Positions 24,301-38,200 of a stretch of DNA of 64,000 nt are shown here, piece by piece. Below the pieces are notes generated by a model, which saw only the letters and a program-made list of their open reading frames with translations, was not told where the DNA came from and ran no database searches. Each line of letters starts with the position of its first letter. Within the stretch, counting starts at the first letter, position 1. The stretch comes from Phallusia mammillata. Its lineage: Eukaryota > Chordata > Ascidiacea > Phlebobranchia > Ascidiidae. The DNA is taken from assembly GCA_003260075.1 (NCBI GenBank), contig QLIY01000313.1:67943-131942 (forward strand). The letters run 5' to 3'. The position numbers and the translations under genes are program-made.

Positions 24301-27300
24301 GTGTCCGTCTTCATAAGTTTGTAGTATGGCTACATTTTCAGTTCATGTTTGCCTCGTTTTTTATAACTTGCTAGTAGTTCATACAGTTTCATAAATACTA
24401 AAATTTGTTCATTAATTTATTTCCTTGCTTTCTAAGTTTTTGAATAGTTGTTAGTAAGGCTGCATGTTTCGTGCAAATAAATTTCTTTTACTTGTTTAAT
24501 TTTTCTTTTACACCTTCATTCATAGCACAGTTTCATGGACGCTAAAAACAAAACTAAATTTTTTTGCTAACCTATCAATTGTTTTTCCCTACAGCTTGCC
24601 ATCAAAGGAGATGTAAAACAGCTCGCAGCATTATGCAACACTCAGCCCGAACGGCTAATGGCGCGAGATCGAAAAGGTGCTACAGTGCTTCACCATGCAG
24701 CAGGAGCAGGGCATGTTCAAATGATCGAATTTATCCTTGGTTTTCCAGGCGGCACAGATCGTAAGTTTCTGTTTTTTTTTTTGAAAAAAAAACTTGTTTG
24801 CAAAGAACAGGGGTCAGAAATTTTTTTTTACAGCTGGCCGACTGACTTAAAAATATGGCACTCATGGGCCACATAGCTTGCAAGCCCTAACGCAGCGCTT
24901 TTCCAACACTGCGGTCGGAAAAACGCTTCTTCGGAATCAATAAGAGCCCAGTGGCTTACTACAACCTTATTTAGACTCAGCCAGTGTTACTGCGAGGTAG
25001 TAAATTTATTTTAAATATTAAAGAGACCACTACCAATACCCGTTTATTTCATCACAATTAACAACAAGAACGCCATTTGTTCGCCCACAAACGCATTGAC
25101 ACTTTAGGTTTGTCTGTAATGTAACAAACATAGTTTTAAACATTTTTAAGGGTCCTGTGAAAGTAGGTAAAATAATCCAACCTGTTGTTGCGGAAATACT
25201 CGCAGTAAAATGGGGGGGGGGTACTTTGTGTGTAATGTAACAAACATACCCTTAAACATTTTTAGGGGTCCTGTGAAAGTAGGTAAATTAATCCTACCTG
25301 TTGTTGCGAAAATACTCGCAGTAAAATAACTACTAACCTTTAACTCAAGATTTATTTTACTAAGATGTTAATTAGGACTAATACCTTCGCGGGTCGGACG
25401 AAATAACTTTGTGAGCCCGATCTGGCCACAGGCCGTAGTTTTGTGACCCCTGGTCTAGAGTTTAAAACAGTTAAAAAGTAGAAACAGAAAAATAATAATA
25501 ACGATATTTCGTTCCATCTCGAAAGTTAAGCAATGTCAGCCTTGTTCAGTACTTGGGTGGGTGACCGCCTATACGTTAGAAGTGTTGTGGGCGTTTTTAA
25601 AAAACAACCATCAAATTAGAAGATAGCTTCAAAAGTAGTGTCCAAATCAGCATAAAACTCTACAAAATTGCTTAAAAAGTACCAAAAACGTAAAAAAACA
25701 GTATGTCGAGGGGGGGGGGTAAAAAGTAGAATTAGAAAAAATAATAATAACGATATTTCGTTCCATATCGAAAGTTAAGCAGTATCAGGTTTGTTCAGTA
25801 CTTGGGTGGGTGGCCGCCTATACATTACAAGTGTTGTGGGCGTATTTAAAAAACAACCATCAAATTAGGAGATTGCTTCAAAAGTAGTGTCCAAATCCGC
25901 ATAAAACTCAACAAAATTGCTTAAAAAGTACCAAAAACGTAAAAAAACAGTATGTCGATTGCGATTAAAAGTATTGTGTTGTAAACTAAGCCCTACGATG
26001 GTAAATCAATTTGTATTCCTGCTTAAAACGGGGATATTATTACAAATGATTCGGCTAGCAAATGTCACTTTGGTGCACTAATTTGATACAAGTGGGGACA
26101 TCTAGATATGACTATCATTGGAAAAGGAAAGCAACGTTTAAAGTTAGTTAGTTATCTCTATAAACAATTGCCGTATATTGGTATTAACCAAACTTAGTCA
26201 GTTGTAAGTTTCGCACTTTAACATTTGATTTTTTCAAGGTGATACCTCATTTAGGTGTCTCAAAAAGAAAAAAAGCTAAATCGTAAAAAAAGAATCATAA
26301 CTCTAGTTTCAGTAGAAATACATTTTTAATTCCCGTTTTGTATTAAAAAAAACACTTATTTTTCACAGTTATTAATGCAACTGACGATCTTTCATCCACT
26401 CCTTTGCATTGGGCAATTGAAGAGGACCGTGGAAACGCATTGAAAGTTCTTGTTGGAAAAGGTGCTGACCCTTCGTTAAAGAATAGCAATGGATACCCAG
26501 GGCTCCATCTAGCGGTACAAAAAAATTCTCTCCAATCTCTGCAAGCCATGGTGGATACGAAGGTAATGTAACTTTTTTTTATTGTAACTTTTTGTGTGTT
26601 GAAATGTTCACTTTCCAAAAACGTGATTTTTGTTTACAAGTTTACATATATTTTGGCTGGAAATTTAGGAACTCAATCGTTTAAACTTGATTTCAATTTT
26701 TGTTGCAAGGTCATAATTTGGCTCATTATGTTATTGCGATAGTGGATTTTTTTTTAATTTTTGCATCGCTATAAAAGCAACAATATTATGTCGTTTATTT
26801 CTCCATCGTAAGATGTTTTTTTAAATGTATTCGATTTTGACTACAAAATGTCACAGCATTTTTTTCGGCATTAACTACGCTTCCCCCAAAGTCGTATTTT
26901 ACACGAAGTACTCCAAACTCATCCTCGTTTAGTCATAATCCATCAGTTATGCCATCCACTATTTTACCCTCCATTACGTTTCAACATTGATCAGCTTACT
27001 CCGGCTTGGTGATTGTTTAGTGCAATTGTGTCGCTATGTTTTGTTTCTCCAAGCAAAATAAATATAACTCAACTCTTTGAAAACTCCATCAGCATATAAT
27101 TGCTGTTTAGGTGGACTTAAACGTACGTGGAACTTCTGGAGTTTCGGCTCTTCATGTTGGGGCATCAACAGATCATGTAGAAGCCTTTAAGATGTTGTTA
27201 GATGCTGGAGCAAAGCCTTGCACATCCTGTGCACAGGGATACAAGCCGTTACATGTTGCCGCGCTATCTGGTTCCAGAAAGTAAGAAATTAATTGGTCGA

Positions 27301-29239
27301 ATATAGGCTGGTGAAACCACATTAGGGCACTCAAGTTTTGTAAGCAGTTAAACAGCATACCCACCCAACCACTGCCGACCAATCTGTTCAATGCTAACTG
27401 GGCGTAAACCACTACGGAACAACATCTAACAACTGTCTCCAGCTTCCTAGCATCGTCATGACATGTTGCTATTGTAATCTTTGGCGTGGTGTGGTTATAT
27501 GCTCTTTTTCTTTCTTTTTTTATTTTTTTATTTTACACAACGTTTGATTTTCGATTACTCACTCACTCACTCACTCACTCACTCACTCACTCACTCACTC
27601 ACTCACTCACTCACTCACTCACTCACTCACTCACTCACTCACTCACTCACTCACTCACTCACTCACTCACTCACTCACTCACTCACTCACTCACTCACTC
27701 ACTCACTCACTCACTCACTCACTCACTCACAAACCCGCAAACTCACAAACTCAAATTTACAGAGTTATGGAACTACTCTTGAATCTCTGCCAGAAGTATG
27801 GTTACTCGAGTGGTACACTTTTATCGCACGGTGATAAAGAGATGTCGAGTCCTCTTCATTCAGCAGTCACAGGTGGCAATCTGATGGCCATTAAACTCTG
27901 TCTAGAGTAAGTCTTCTGATAAGAACGTATATTTTGTTAGAGTTTTACCTGGGGAAAATATTAAACAAATGTTGAACTATAAAATAAAACTATTACACCA
28001 TATTGTTTTTATACAATTTTATTTCGTGTTTTGTCTTATTTTTTTTTAAAATTTATATCAGACAAAGTTTCTTAAGTGTCGATATGTGGTGCTAAGAGCA
28101 TGGATAAGTATAGGAAAGAAAAATGGAAAAGCTGACAGTTGGGAGTATTGAGGTTTTCGCGAGTCCAAAAATTTTGTTGCTGAACCTTATTTTAGTAACG
28201 AAATCCTGTCTCACTGCTAATTTCAGTAACTGTGCTCTTTTTTTCAGTAACGCCGTCTATCGGTATCGTGTAAATTTAGCCTGATGTGTGTTCTTAAGGG
28301 GGGGGGGTTATTACACCATATTGTTTTCATACAATTTTATTTCGTGTTTTGTCTTATTTTTTTTCAAAATTTAAATCAGACAAAGTTTCTTAAGTGTCGA
28401 TATGTGGCGCTAAGAGCATGGATAAGTATAGGAAAGAAAAATGAAAAAGCTGACAGTTGGGAGTATTGAGGTTTTCGCGAGTCCAAAAGTTTTGTTGCTG
28501 AACCTCATTTTAGTAACGAAATCCTGTCTCACTGCTAATTTCAGTAACTGCGCTCTTTACGCCGTCTATCGGTATCGTGTAAATTTAGCCTGATGTGTGT
28601 TCTTAACCTGTTAACGTTTCATGGCGACAGATCTGCCAACGTAAGAGCTTATTTGACAAAATGTTCGCTAAAATGGATGCCCTAAAGACAGGGTTGTCAT
28701 CGACGTGGACCCCGAAATAAGGACAACCGAAAAATAGATTTTTTTCGCCCATGAAATAAGCGTCTTTGAACAAATCCTTGTAGTTAAGCACGCCTTGACA
28801 TATCACATGCCATATTTTTTCTGATCTAGCAACTCCTTGTTCGTGGAAAATACTTCGTGCATCTCACGACAGCTCAGGTCTAGGTTCACTTTTAGCATAG
28901 ATTTGACTTGTGACCGTTGAAAATAAGTCAAAATAAGGATTACAAGGATATTTCTTAGAAATAAGATAACAAGGACATTTCTTAGAAATAAGCACTATAA
29001 ATTTTTCTAAGACCCTTCAAAATAAGGACAAATCTTAGAAGTAAGGACTGTATGGCAACCCTGTCTATAGAGCAGCGGTTCCCAAACTTTTCTAAAAATT
29101 TTGCCTGGTGGACCCTTTGCAATTATTTTGATATTTCGCGGCCCTATAAAAATCAAAGAATGCTATAAGAAAAATGCAAAACCATTGTTTCTTATAGTAC
29201 ACTAGTGCAGTCACGATTCTTTTAATGTAACAACTTTGN

Positions 29240-29296
<57 letters not shown>

Positions 29297-32200
29297 AAAG
29301 GGTCACTTTGCCATTATATTGAGGACTCGCGGACCTTAAGCCTGAAGGTGTATTTTAGCAATACGAAAGGGGGGGGGGGGGGGGGGGGGGGGGGAAAAAT
29401 GCTATAAGAAAAATGCAAAACCATTTTTTCTTATAGTACACTAGTGCAGTCACGATTCTTTTTAATGTAACAACTTTCTAACTTAGTGGTTTTCAAATTT
29501 TTTCATTGTTTTTTTCAAAAGGGTCACTTTGCCATTATATTGAGGACTCGCGGACCTTAAGCCTGAAGGTGTATTTTAGCAATACGAAAGTTGATTTACA
29601 GAATTTTAGCTTATTAGGTATGCAAAATTACACATAACAACGATCCAAAGACGGTTTGTGACATCACAGACAAGACAGAAAACATTACGATAGTGCGCAA
29701 ACAATTGCATTCTTGATAGTTGTCATGCAATAAAGGCTATCTATTGCATGGTAATGGAGGCAGTGGATCTCTAATTGTACTTTGATTTAAACCTATTCAG
29801 TGACACATATTGACGCCAAATAAGATTATAGAGGCATGTCAACCTTTTCGCGGAACCCGCAAAATTGCTTCACGGACCCCAGTTTGGGAACCGCTGCTAT
29901 AGAGCATGGTTATTTAAATTAACTGTGACACTAAGATAGGGTTGGGAACTAACTGTAGGATTATGCACTTAGTTTATAAGTCGGGATTATTGCTATTTTT
30001 AGAACATCACCCCCACGTAATACCCCGTTTTACACACTTTTGCTTTTGAATAATCTTAAGTGCTTATTGCTCCGTCCATCGGTATTTAACATACGTTTTG
30101 TGACTTGAGTTCTTACATTAGTAGAATTTCTCGTCATAAAACAATCTGTTACATTAAAGCTGACTTTACAGGTACGGCGCACGACTTGATGTAAAACAAG
30201 CCGACGATTCGACTCCAATGCACATGGTGTGCGCTCAAGGAACTTTGGATATCGTCAAAATAATGTTTGAAATTGCCCCCGAACAGGCAACGGCCAGTCT
30301 AAGCATGCTGGACAAAATGGATCATTCCCCGTTGCACAAGTAGGGAATTTTAGATTTGAGTTTATGTAACTGTATATTAGCTGAATATGTATGTAACTGA
30401 ATATTAATATTAAAGCGTATTATTAAAGCTATGTGATTGCGGTAAAATTGTGGTAAAGCATTTAGCATTAAGTTTGAGTTTTTTTCCCAAAGTAACAAAT
30501 TATAAGGGGTATTATTGTTGTTGTATGCCTTTAATAAGGCCTGTCTTTAAAAAATGCTTCCAATTTCTGACAAACATACTGGATTTTCGAAACCCTGGTT
30601 TATGTTAATAATGTTCGTTGTCGTTTCAAAATGCCAACATTTTTTGATTATGTCATATATTGACTTGTATCATACCGTAATATGCAAATTTTGTACAGTA
30701 AGTTTAGATATCCATTTCTACATTCTATTTTTACAGAGCTGCCATGTTTAATCATCCTCAAGTGATAAAGTTTCTGGTGGAACACGGAGCTGAACTGGAT
30801 ATTTCCGACTCGGAAGACAGAACTCCTCTTCTTGTTGCCGCATCCAGAGAGTGTTGGCAAAGCGTCCGGGTTCTGATCCAGCTAGGAGCCAACACCCTTG
30901 TCAAGGTAAGAACTGGCATATTTCATAATATTCCTGGCAAATTGAAGCCGAAATATCGAATCAAGACGCCTCCTAAGCCTTCTAAAATGGCAAGGCACAG
31001 GAGGGAAAAATCTAGAAAATATTCTAGCCTGCAGTGGGATTCGAACTCACGACTGGACTGACTGGGACTAGCTGCGGTACACAGGCTCAGTGGTGGGCCA
31101 GTCTAAAGTGAAATCACAAGCACTGTTGCCTGCCTCCTATGACCACAGAGCCTGTATAGCTCAGTTGGTAATGCGCGAGACTTAAACGGACCGACAAGCC
31201 TAGACCCATTTACTTTGCTGTATTTATTTAAGTTTATTCTACTGATTATGAAAAAACATGAAAATTAGGGGGTTACAACTATACAAAGATAAGAGCCATC
31301 GGCGTTTAAACAAACTACTTTTCTTTGTTTATTTGCATGGTACGAAATTTTTTGTTTGTTTCACAGGATCGAGACGAGCGAAATATTATGCACTTGGTCA
31401 TTCTGAAGGGCGGAGACATCTCTAAGATTTCGGACGAAAAGATGCAAGAGGCTTGCCGCACAATATTTCAGGTACAACAACAAATTGGAATTTCTAAATT
31501 TGTTTAGGTACAACACTAAGTTGGTATTTCTAAAATATTTTCGGTACAACACTAAATTGGTACTTCTGAAACTTTTTAGGTACAACACTAAATTGGTATG
31601 TTTAAATGTTTACTTACAACACCAAATTGGTAAAATAAATTAATTTAGGTATTACATAACATTGGTATGATAATAATACTGCAAATACAGTACCAAATTA
31701 TAATTATTAAAATACTTTAGATACAACACCATATTGGTAATAACAAGTTACTTCAGGTACTACACCCTATTGGTTTTACCTAAATCTTTATTTAAATAAA
31801 AAAATAATTGCATTAACACATTTTTAATCTGTAGAAAACAGAAATCCAGCAGTTGCTTCACGAGTCGGACTCTGCTGGGTGCTCGCCTTTGCATTACGCT
31901 TGTCAGGAAGGGAATCTCGCTAGTTTGAAGACTTTAATGTGCCTGGGGGTCAGTGCACGTCTAAAGTCATACAAGAAACAATCGCCGTTGCATTTTGCGT
32001 CGATGTATGGACGCTTTAATGCAGTGCGCAGATTATTGGATAGTGACCAAGTAAGTATTTGCTATATATACACCAGGCGTCTCAAACACGTGGCTGTTAC
32101 AAGGTCATAGCAAACATTTAAATCAGGGCAGGAACTTGGCCGAACGGTCTGGCGCGCCTGACCCACATACATACATAAAAAACCTGATCGGGATTCGTCC

Positions 32201-35200
32201 CCGGGAGAGTCCTGGGTTCGAACCCCGTGAAAAACAAAAAAAAAAAAAAAAAACATTTAAATCAGAAAGAGTCAAGTCTGACCATTTGATACCAACTATG
32301 ATGCGTTTATGCCTATTGATTTGTGTTCATGTGCTAATCTAAGTGATAGAAACGTTGTAATGAAAGTAAAGATAAATTAAACATTATTTCAGGTTGAACA
32401 CTAAATTTATCTTCAAATTAAGTTTTCACAAATGCAACTCTTACAGAAGTATAAAATTTGTATTTAATTTGTGTTTAAGATCGAATTCATAAACATAATT
32501 TGAAACCACAATAAAACCATCTAGAAACAACCATAAAAAGAACACGATGATAAAATCTAGACAACTTGAATTTGCAACAGAAAAAAAACTATTTTTTGTA
32601 AAAATTATTTTAGGGACCAAATATAATCAATGAAAAGGACGAAGACGGAATGACTCCACTTCACTTCGCAGCCAAAAACGGCCATGTCAAAGTACTACAG
32701 CTTCTTATGAATAGGTGAGAAAACATGGCTTTACCCAGACCAACCATTCACAATTTTATTTACCTTATTTATTTATTTTTCATTTTTTTTTTAAATTCAA
32801 ATAGCAATAAAAACAAATGCAAAAAAGACTTTGCTAAATCAAAATTTCTTTCACTGAAATGTTTATTTTTTGAATGAGTTGATTAGTGGGAAAACGGGAC
32901 TTTCCCTACGTCCATCGTTCACAATATTTTTAACAATTTTGTCGTTTTTTAAAACAGGAAATACCTTCCAGCTTGTTCATGAACTATTTAAGACAAGAAA
33001 ACTAAATATTTGTAAACAACCTTAAAATGTGTCTAAATAGAATTGCCAAATTTTCAACAGCTAAACCCCATTATTTCCTCTAGGGGCACGATTTTGCACC
33101 GCAATATCAAGGGGGAATCGCCGCTGCATGTGGCGGCCACCAGCGGTTACACCAAGACTATTCGCACACTGATTGAAACTCACAACCATCTTATTGACCA
33201 GGTGGAAGAACACGGGGTACGTGTGAATTTGAGCGCAGAAATTAATAATCTTAAAAAAAAAACAGCTTAATACTGATAAATAAATAAAAACAATAACAAT
33301 GATTTTTGAAACTTCTGCAAAAAATGTTCTCTTTTTTATGTTTTTCTTCCATTGTCCTATTTATTCATTTCATTTTTTCATTTCAGAAAATCTATGTCCG
33401 TCGTTTTCGTTGTGTATTTTCTTTTATGGTGTATTAGAGCAGGGGTCACCAAACTACGGCCCGCGGGCCGGATCCGGCCCGCGAGGTCATTTCATCCGGC
33501 CCGCGACCACATTTTTTAGGTTGCCAAATTGTATTGATAACTTTGTAACATTGGAAGTTAATCTACTCCTTACAAAAGTTTTTCTGTGGGGATATTCAGA
33601 ATTAATACTACCGCGTTTCATAGGATTAACGCCCAGGGTTGACCCAAAGCCAGTTTGTTACGTCACAGAGAAGACTACAAGTGTTAATTGTGCGCAAACA
33701 ATTGCCTTCTTTTGTCACTTGTGGCGTAATATACAAGCATTGCCCGTAAGATGAGACTAATTATACAGTTTAACAGTCGCAAGACCAGTTTTTGAATAGG
33801 ATTGTAGAAAGACCATAACTTGGCGCCCCTATAAAAATTGCCTCGTTGGGTTGGGCATAAGCTATGAGGCCCGCGCGAATGATTGTTATCACTCATCAGG
33901 CCCGCAGTGAAAAAAGTTTGGTGACCCCTGTATTAGAGGGTTTCGTATGACCCAAATTGGGATCGCAGAATATAATTTTGGGATCACGAAACATCATACG
34001 TTATTATGTTATTGTCACAATAAATAGTATACCTATTGTTTTGAAATCATTCACGTGTATAGGCTATACCCATCAAGGGGTCGCGTGAAAATTTATTTTC
34101 CGAAATGGGGTCGCATAGCAAGAAAATTTGAAAAGCCCTGTAGTAGACTATATGTTTGTCTTTAGCTGTTAATTCAAAATCTAGTGTGAAAGACCCAAAC
34201 ATATTCTGCTTGAACGAGAAGCAAATTTTGTGCAAATGAAAACAGATTTAAACAAAAACGAAGGTTCTTTGGAACAAAACCGTCTTTATTTGAAAACCTC
34301 ACAATATTTTTTGTAATAGAATACGGCGCTCCACCTAGCGGCCAAGCAGGGTCACGTGAGTGCAGTTGAAGTTCTGTTGGATCTTGATGCTTCTTTTCTT
34401 CGCAACGACGAAGGGGCGACTTGTTTTACCGAAGCCATTGTCAACCAGAATCGCGACGTTGCCATGGCAATAGTACAGGTATTTTACACGTGAAATGTTT
34501 TTGTCTTCGGTCACGATGGACCCTTGCTTTCAATGTACCAAAACACGACTGGACCTAAGCCAATGTACCAAGCCTCACCACATGGCAAGGCCTAAAAAAT
34601 CTAACATGCGGTGGAATTCAAACACACGACGAGCGCCTATCTGACCAATTGTTAGGAAACCAGTTGTTCATTTTAGTAGCAACGCATTTTAGGCAAAATA
34701 TTGTAGTTTTTTTCTTACATCAGTAATCGTACATCTGCATCGATTGTAAACTTAAATGTGAGCAACTTGTAAATATGGGTGCTGTATTCAGGCATATAAA
34801 TTATATTTGACAACCTTGCCTTTTGAAGCAATGCCGTTAAAGTTTCTTGCTCAGGGAGACACAAGCAGTCGTGCTGGGACTAGAACCCATAACTTTGTAA
34901 TCACTCGGTCTTTTTGTCAAATATCATGTGCAATTCTTATGTATGCTTTTCTTTGTAGCACAAAAGATGGGAAGAAGCTATGAGCACATTTTACGAACAT
35001 GAGCAGCAAGTCATGATACCCATTATGCTTTTGATCCAATACCTACCGGACGTGTGTGTGGTAAGTCAAAAATACACACCTCTTGTCACTTTTTCTAAAT
35101 AGCGCAAATAATAAAAAACAATGCATTTTTAACACCTAATATGTGAATGTGTGTTGTGGAAGATTAGATTTGCTTTAACAATAGAAAAATTGTAAACGTT

Positions 35201-38200
35201 TAAATTTTTAACCTGGATAAGTCGAAAACTTTTAGCAATGATGTTCCTTGACCTCCTACAGGCTGTACTCAAGCAACTAAACTATTTTTGTTTACTCATT
35301 AATTTCAGTAGGATATAGCAACCAATGTGTTAACGCAATCTTTTCCTTTGTTTTTCCATTCTGTTAGGTTGCTTAAAAAACAAAACAAAAACAAACAAAC
35401 AAACAAAATAATGAACATTTGCATATCTTTAACGTTATGGTGTTTATGAAAACGTGTTGGTTTTTCTCTTCAGTATATTTGTTTCAATCTATCGCAAAAA
35501 ATCTATCTATCGCAAAAAATCTATCTATCGCAAAAAATCTATATTTCTATTACAAAAACTCTGAAAGGCTAGTGTAAATAGCCTTTCAGAAACAGTAAAC
35601 AGTAGTGTAAATACAAGGCGAAAAGGTTAGATTTCGTAAAGTTAAATTACGATCCAAATGTGACAAAATTTGAAATCGAGGTCCATTGAAATCGAGGTAT
35701 AATTTCAATAATTTAAACATAAGTGCAAACCCAAATATAAGAGATCGACATGTCTCGAAAATCCAAGTTACTTTAAAATAACCTTCAAAGTTTTCTGTTC
35801 CGCTTCAAAATTACCAATTGTTTTGCATTTTTTGTGTTGTTTTAGGCTTTGTTAAACAGATGCAAGGAAACTCCTGATGTCGATGTAAGAAGCAGAAATT
35901 ATTGGATTAAATACCATTTTAAGGCAAGTTTTTTTGTAATATCTAGGAAGTCCCATAGTGTAGAACAAAATTTCTAACTTAACATCCATGATTTCATTTT
36001 CATGAGGTATTTCATGATCTCATATATATATGCAGAAAATAGTAGAATGTGCACAAAAGGCATGTTCTATTTGTCTATTAAGTAGGCTTTGGTGCAGTGA
36101 TTCTCAAAATGTGTTTTCCGGCATTGATTTACAAAAAGTGTCTTTTGTAAAATTCGCTATTTTAAAATTCAAACTTTTTCTGGTGTTAAAACGATACATT
36201 AAAACGAAAAAAACAGGTTTGTTATTGACAATAAATAGCAACGTTACCATCACAAAGTTGCAAACTGACCGCTTGCTTGAACAGTTTGAGGAGCACTGCT
36301 CTAGTGCTTTATCAAGCGGACAAAATTATTTGCCAATTTAAAATACAGTGTAGAGCTAGTAACATATGAACTTACAATAGACCTTTTTTGCTAAATTCCG
36401 GGAGGTGGCGCACAGAAATATTTTAAAAGCAGTTTGTTAAAAAAATGCTGGCGGTTAGGGCGTTTAAGGTTGGTCTGAGGTTTGGTAATAATAATAACAA
36501 TAAAATCAACCCTGGTTTTTGTGTTAAATTTAGTTCCTAACCTTATCCCAGTCTTATTGTTAATTTAAATAACTGCGCTCTTTACGTCGTCTATCGGTGG
36601 TTAGCAAACCTTTTGTAGTATATGCTCTTGTGTTAGTAGCTCTATCAAAATACAGAGGGGTAACATTGAAAGGGGTCAAATTTGATGTTTTTAAGCGTTC
36701 TTTTCGTGTCGTTTTAGTACCTTGAACCTTCGGTTGAAACTCGCGATCAACTGTGGAAAAGAACAGAGGAGATGAGAAAAAGTGCCAAGGCAAATAATCA
36801 AGACGAAGAAAATGCGATTCCGCAAAAGCTTGCCCTACCCGCCTTAAACGTGAGAAACAGTATTTTAGAACTCTAAACATATTCTAGAACAGTGGTTCTC
36901 AACCAGGGCCCTCCAGGGGGGCCTCGAGCTGTGTTCCGGGGGGGCACAAGTGTAGATTCCAAAGAAACAACCACTGAAAGCCGTTTTGTTTTTTAATGCG
37001 CATAATGTGTGTGTTGCAAATAACTTTACTCTCTAATTTAATCGACTACTTCTCACAATATTTCTCTACATTGATGTTTTTTACCGTTAGAGATTCTTGT
37101 TTACTCTATTTGACTTGTTTAAAGCCAAAATTAGTACCGAATTCTAAAAGGGGTTGCCATTTTAAGTTTTTAAGGTGGGCACATGACTTAAAGGGTTACT
37201 TTTAGGGGACAGTCCACGAAAGGTCGAGAACCACTGTTCTACAATATAACAGAATTGTATGATTACAAGCTAAAATATATTATCTCATCAGTTTTTGGAT
37301 TTTTAACGGATTAATTCGCTGAAAATGCTTGGGAACAAATGAGTTTGATAATATCTGTCTTGCGCACAAATTGTATCAAGCACGATTAAATTTAAAAGTA
37401 TAAAAACTTGGAGTTAACTGTGTCGATTTCATTACATTGATGCACATAGATTTATGGAATATTCAATTCCTTGCTGAACTTGGTTGTCTAGCAATTTGCG
37501 ATCAACGAAAACAAAACTATGAAACATTTGCATCACTAACGTCATTGTGTTTACCTTTGGCAGAAAATGGTTGAGTTTAATCGCGTGGAGTGCTTGCGCC
37601 ACCCAGTGTCCGTCCAATACTTGCGCCAGAAGTGGTAAGTAACATTTTCATTAAAAAAATGTTTAGCTTTAAATTCTAACAAACTGAAAATTCTAGTTAT
37701 TAATTTGATCACAGATGTGTTTTGTTTTAGCAATATGTGAACAAAAAAAATTCCTAACAAAAAGATTTCACATATTTTGCAATAGCAATTTAACTGAAGT
37801 ATTAGATGAATATAATTTGCATAAAATTTTAGTCTGGTTAAATATATCTCTAAGTTTACAGGTAAGTTAATATCTGCTCATTACTTAAACAAGTCCCGAG
37901 TTGGTTACTTGGGCTTAGTCGCCTAAATTCAACCGGGTATGTGTTTCAAACACAACGTTTTAAGAATCAAACGTTTATCCACCAGTTCCAATTCCATTTC
38001 TGAAAATGTCTATTACATTACAGAAGTAACCACATGAAAATGTTGCAATTAAAAAACAACCACAATTTACTTTAGTCGGAATTTCTACTTTTCAAAAACA
38101 AAACGCTTGCCCCATTTTTTTTTCGAAACATGCCTAAAGAGCCCACAAAAAGCGCCCACAGGTTTTAACTGCAGCATGGAACACTTACCGAACCGAATCA

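Noticed and set aside
27557-27730. CRISPR-like regular repeat
   Set aside because: Simple four-base microsatellite without spacers, in an animal genome.
27481-27834. Open frames with tandem THSL repeats
   Set aside because: A four-base repeat is open in several frames; the true coding part is only TRPA1 exon 7, in its own frame.
31148-31200. tRNA gene starting 'tgtatagctcagttgg'
   Set aside because: Only the head is present; no B-box or paired stem follows.
33299-33754. 151-codon open frame
   Set aside because: Half of it is the hAT MITE at 33440-33930; no protein similarity.
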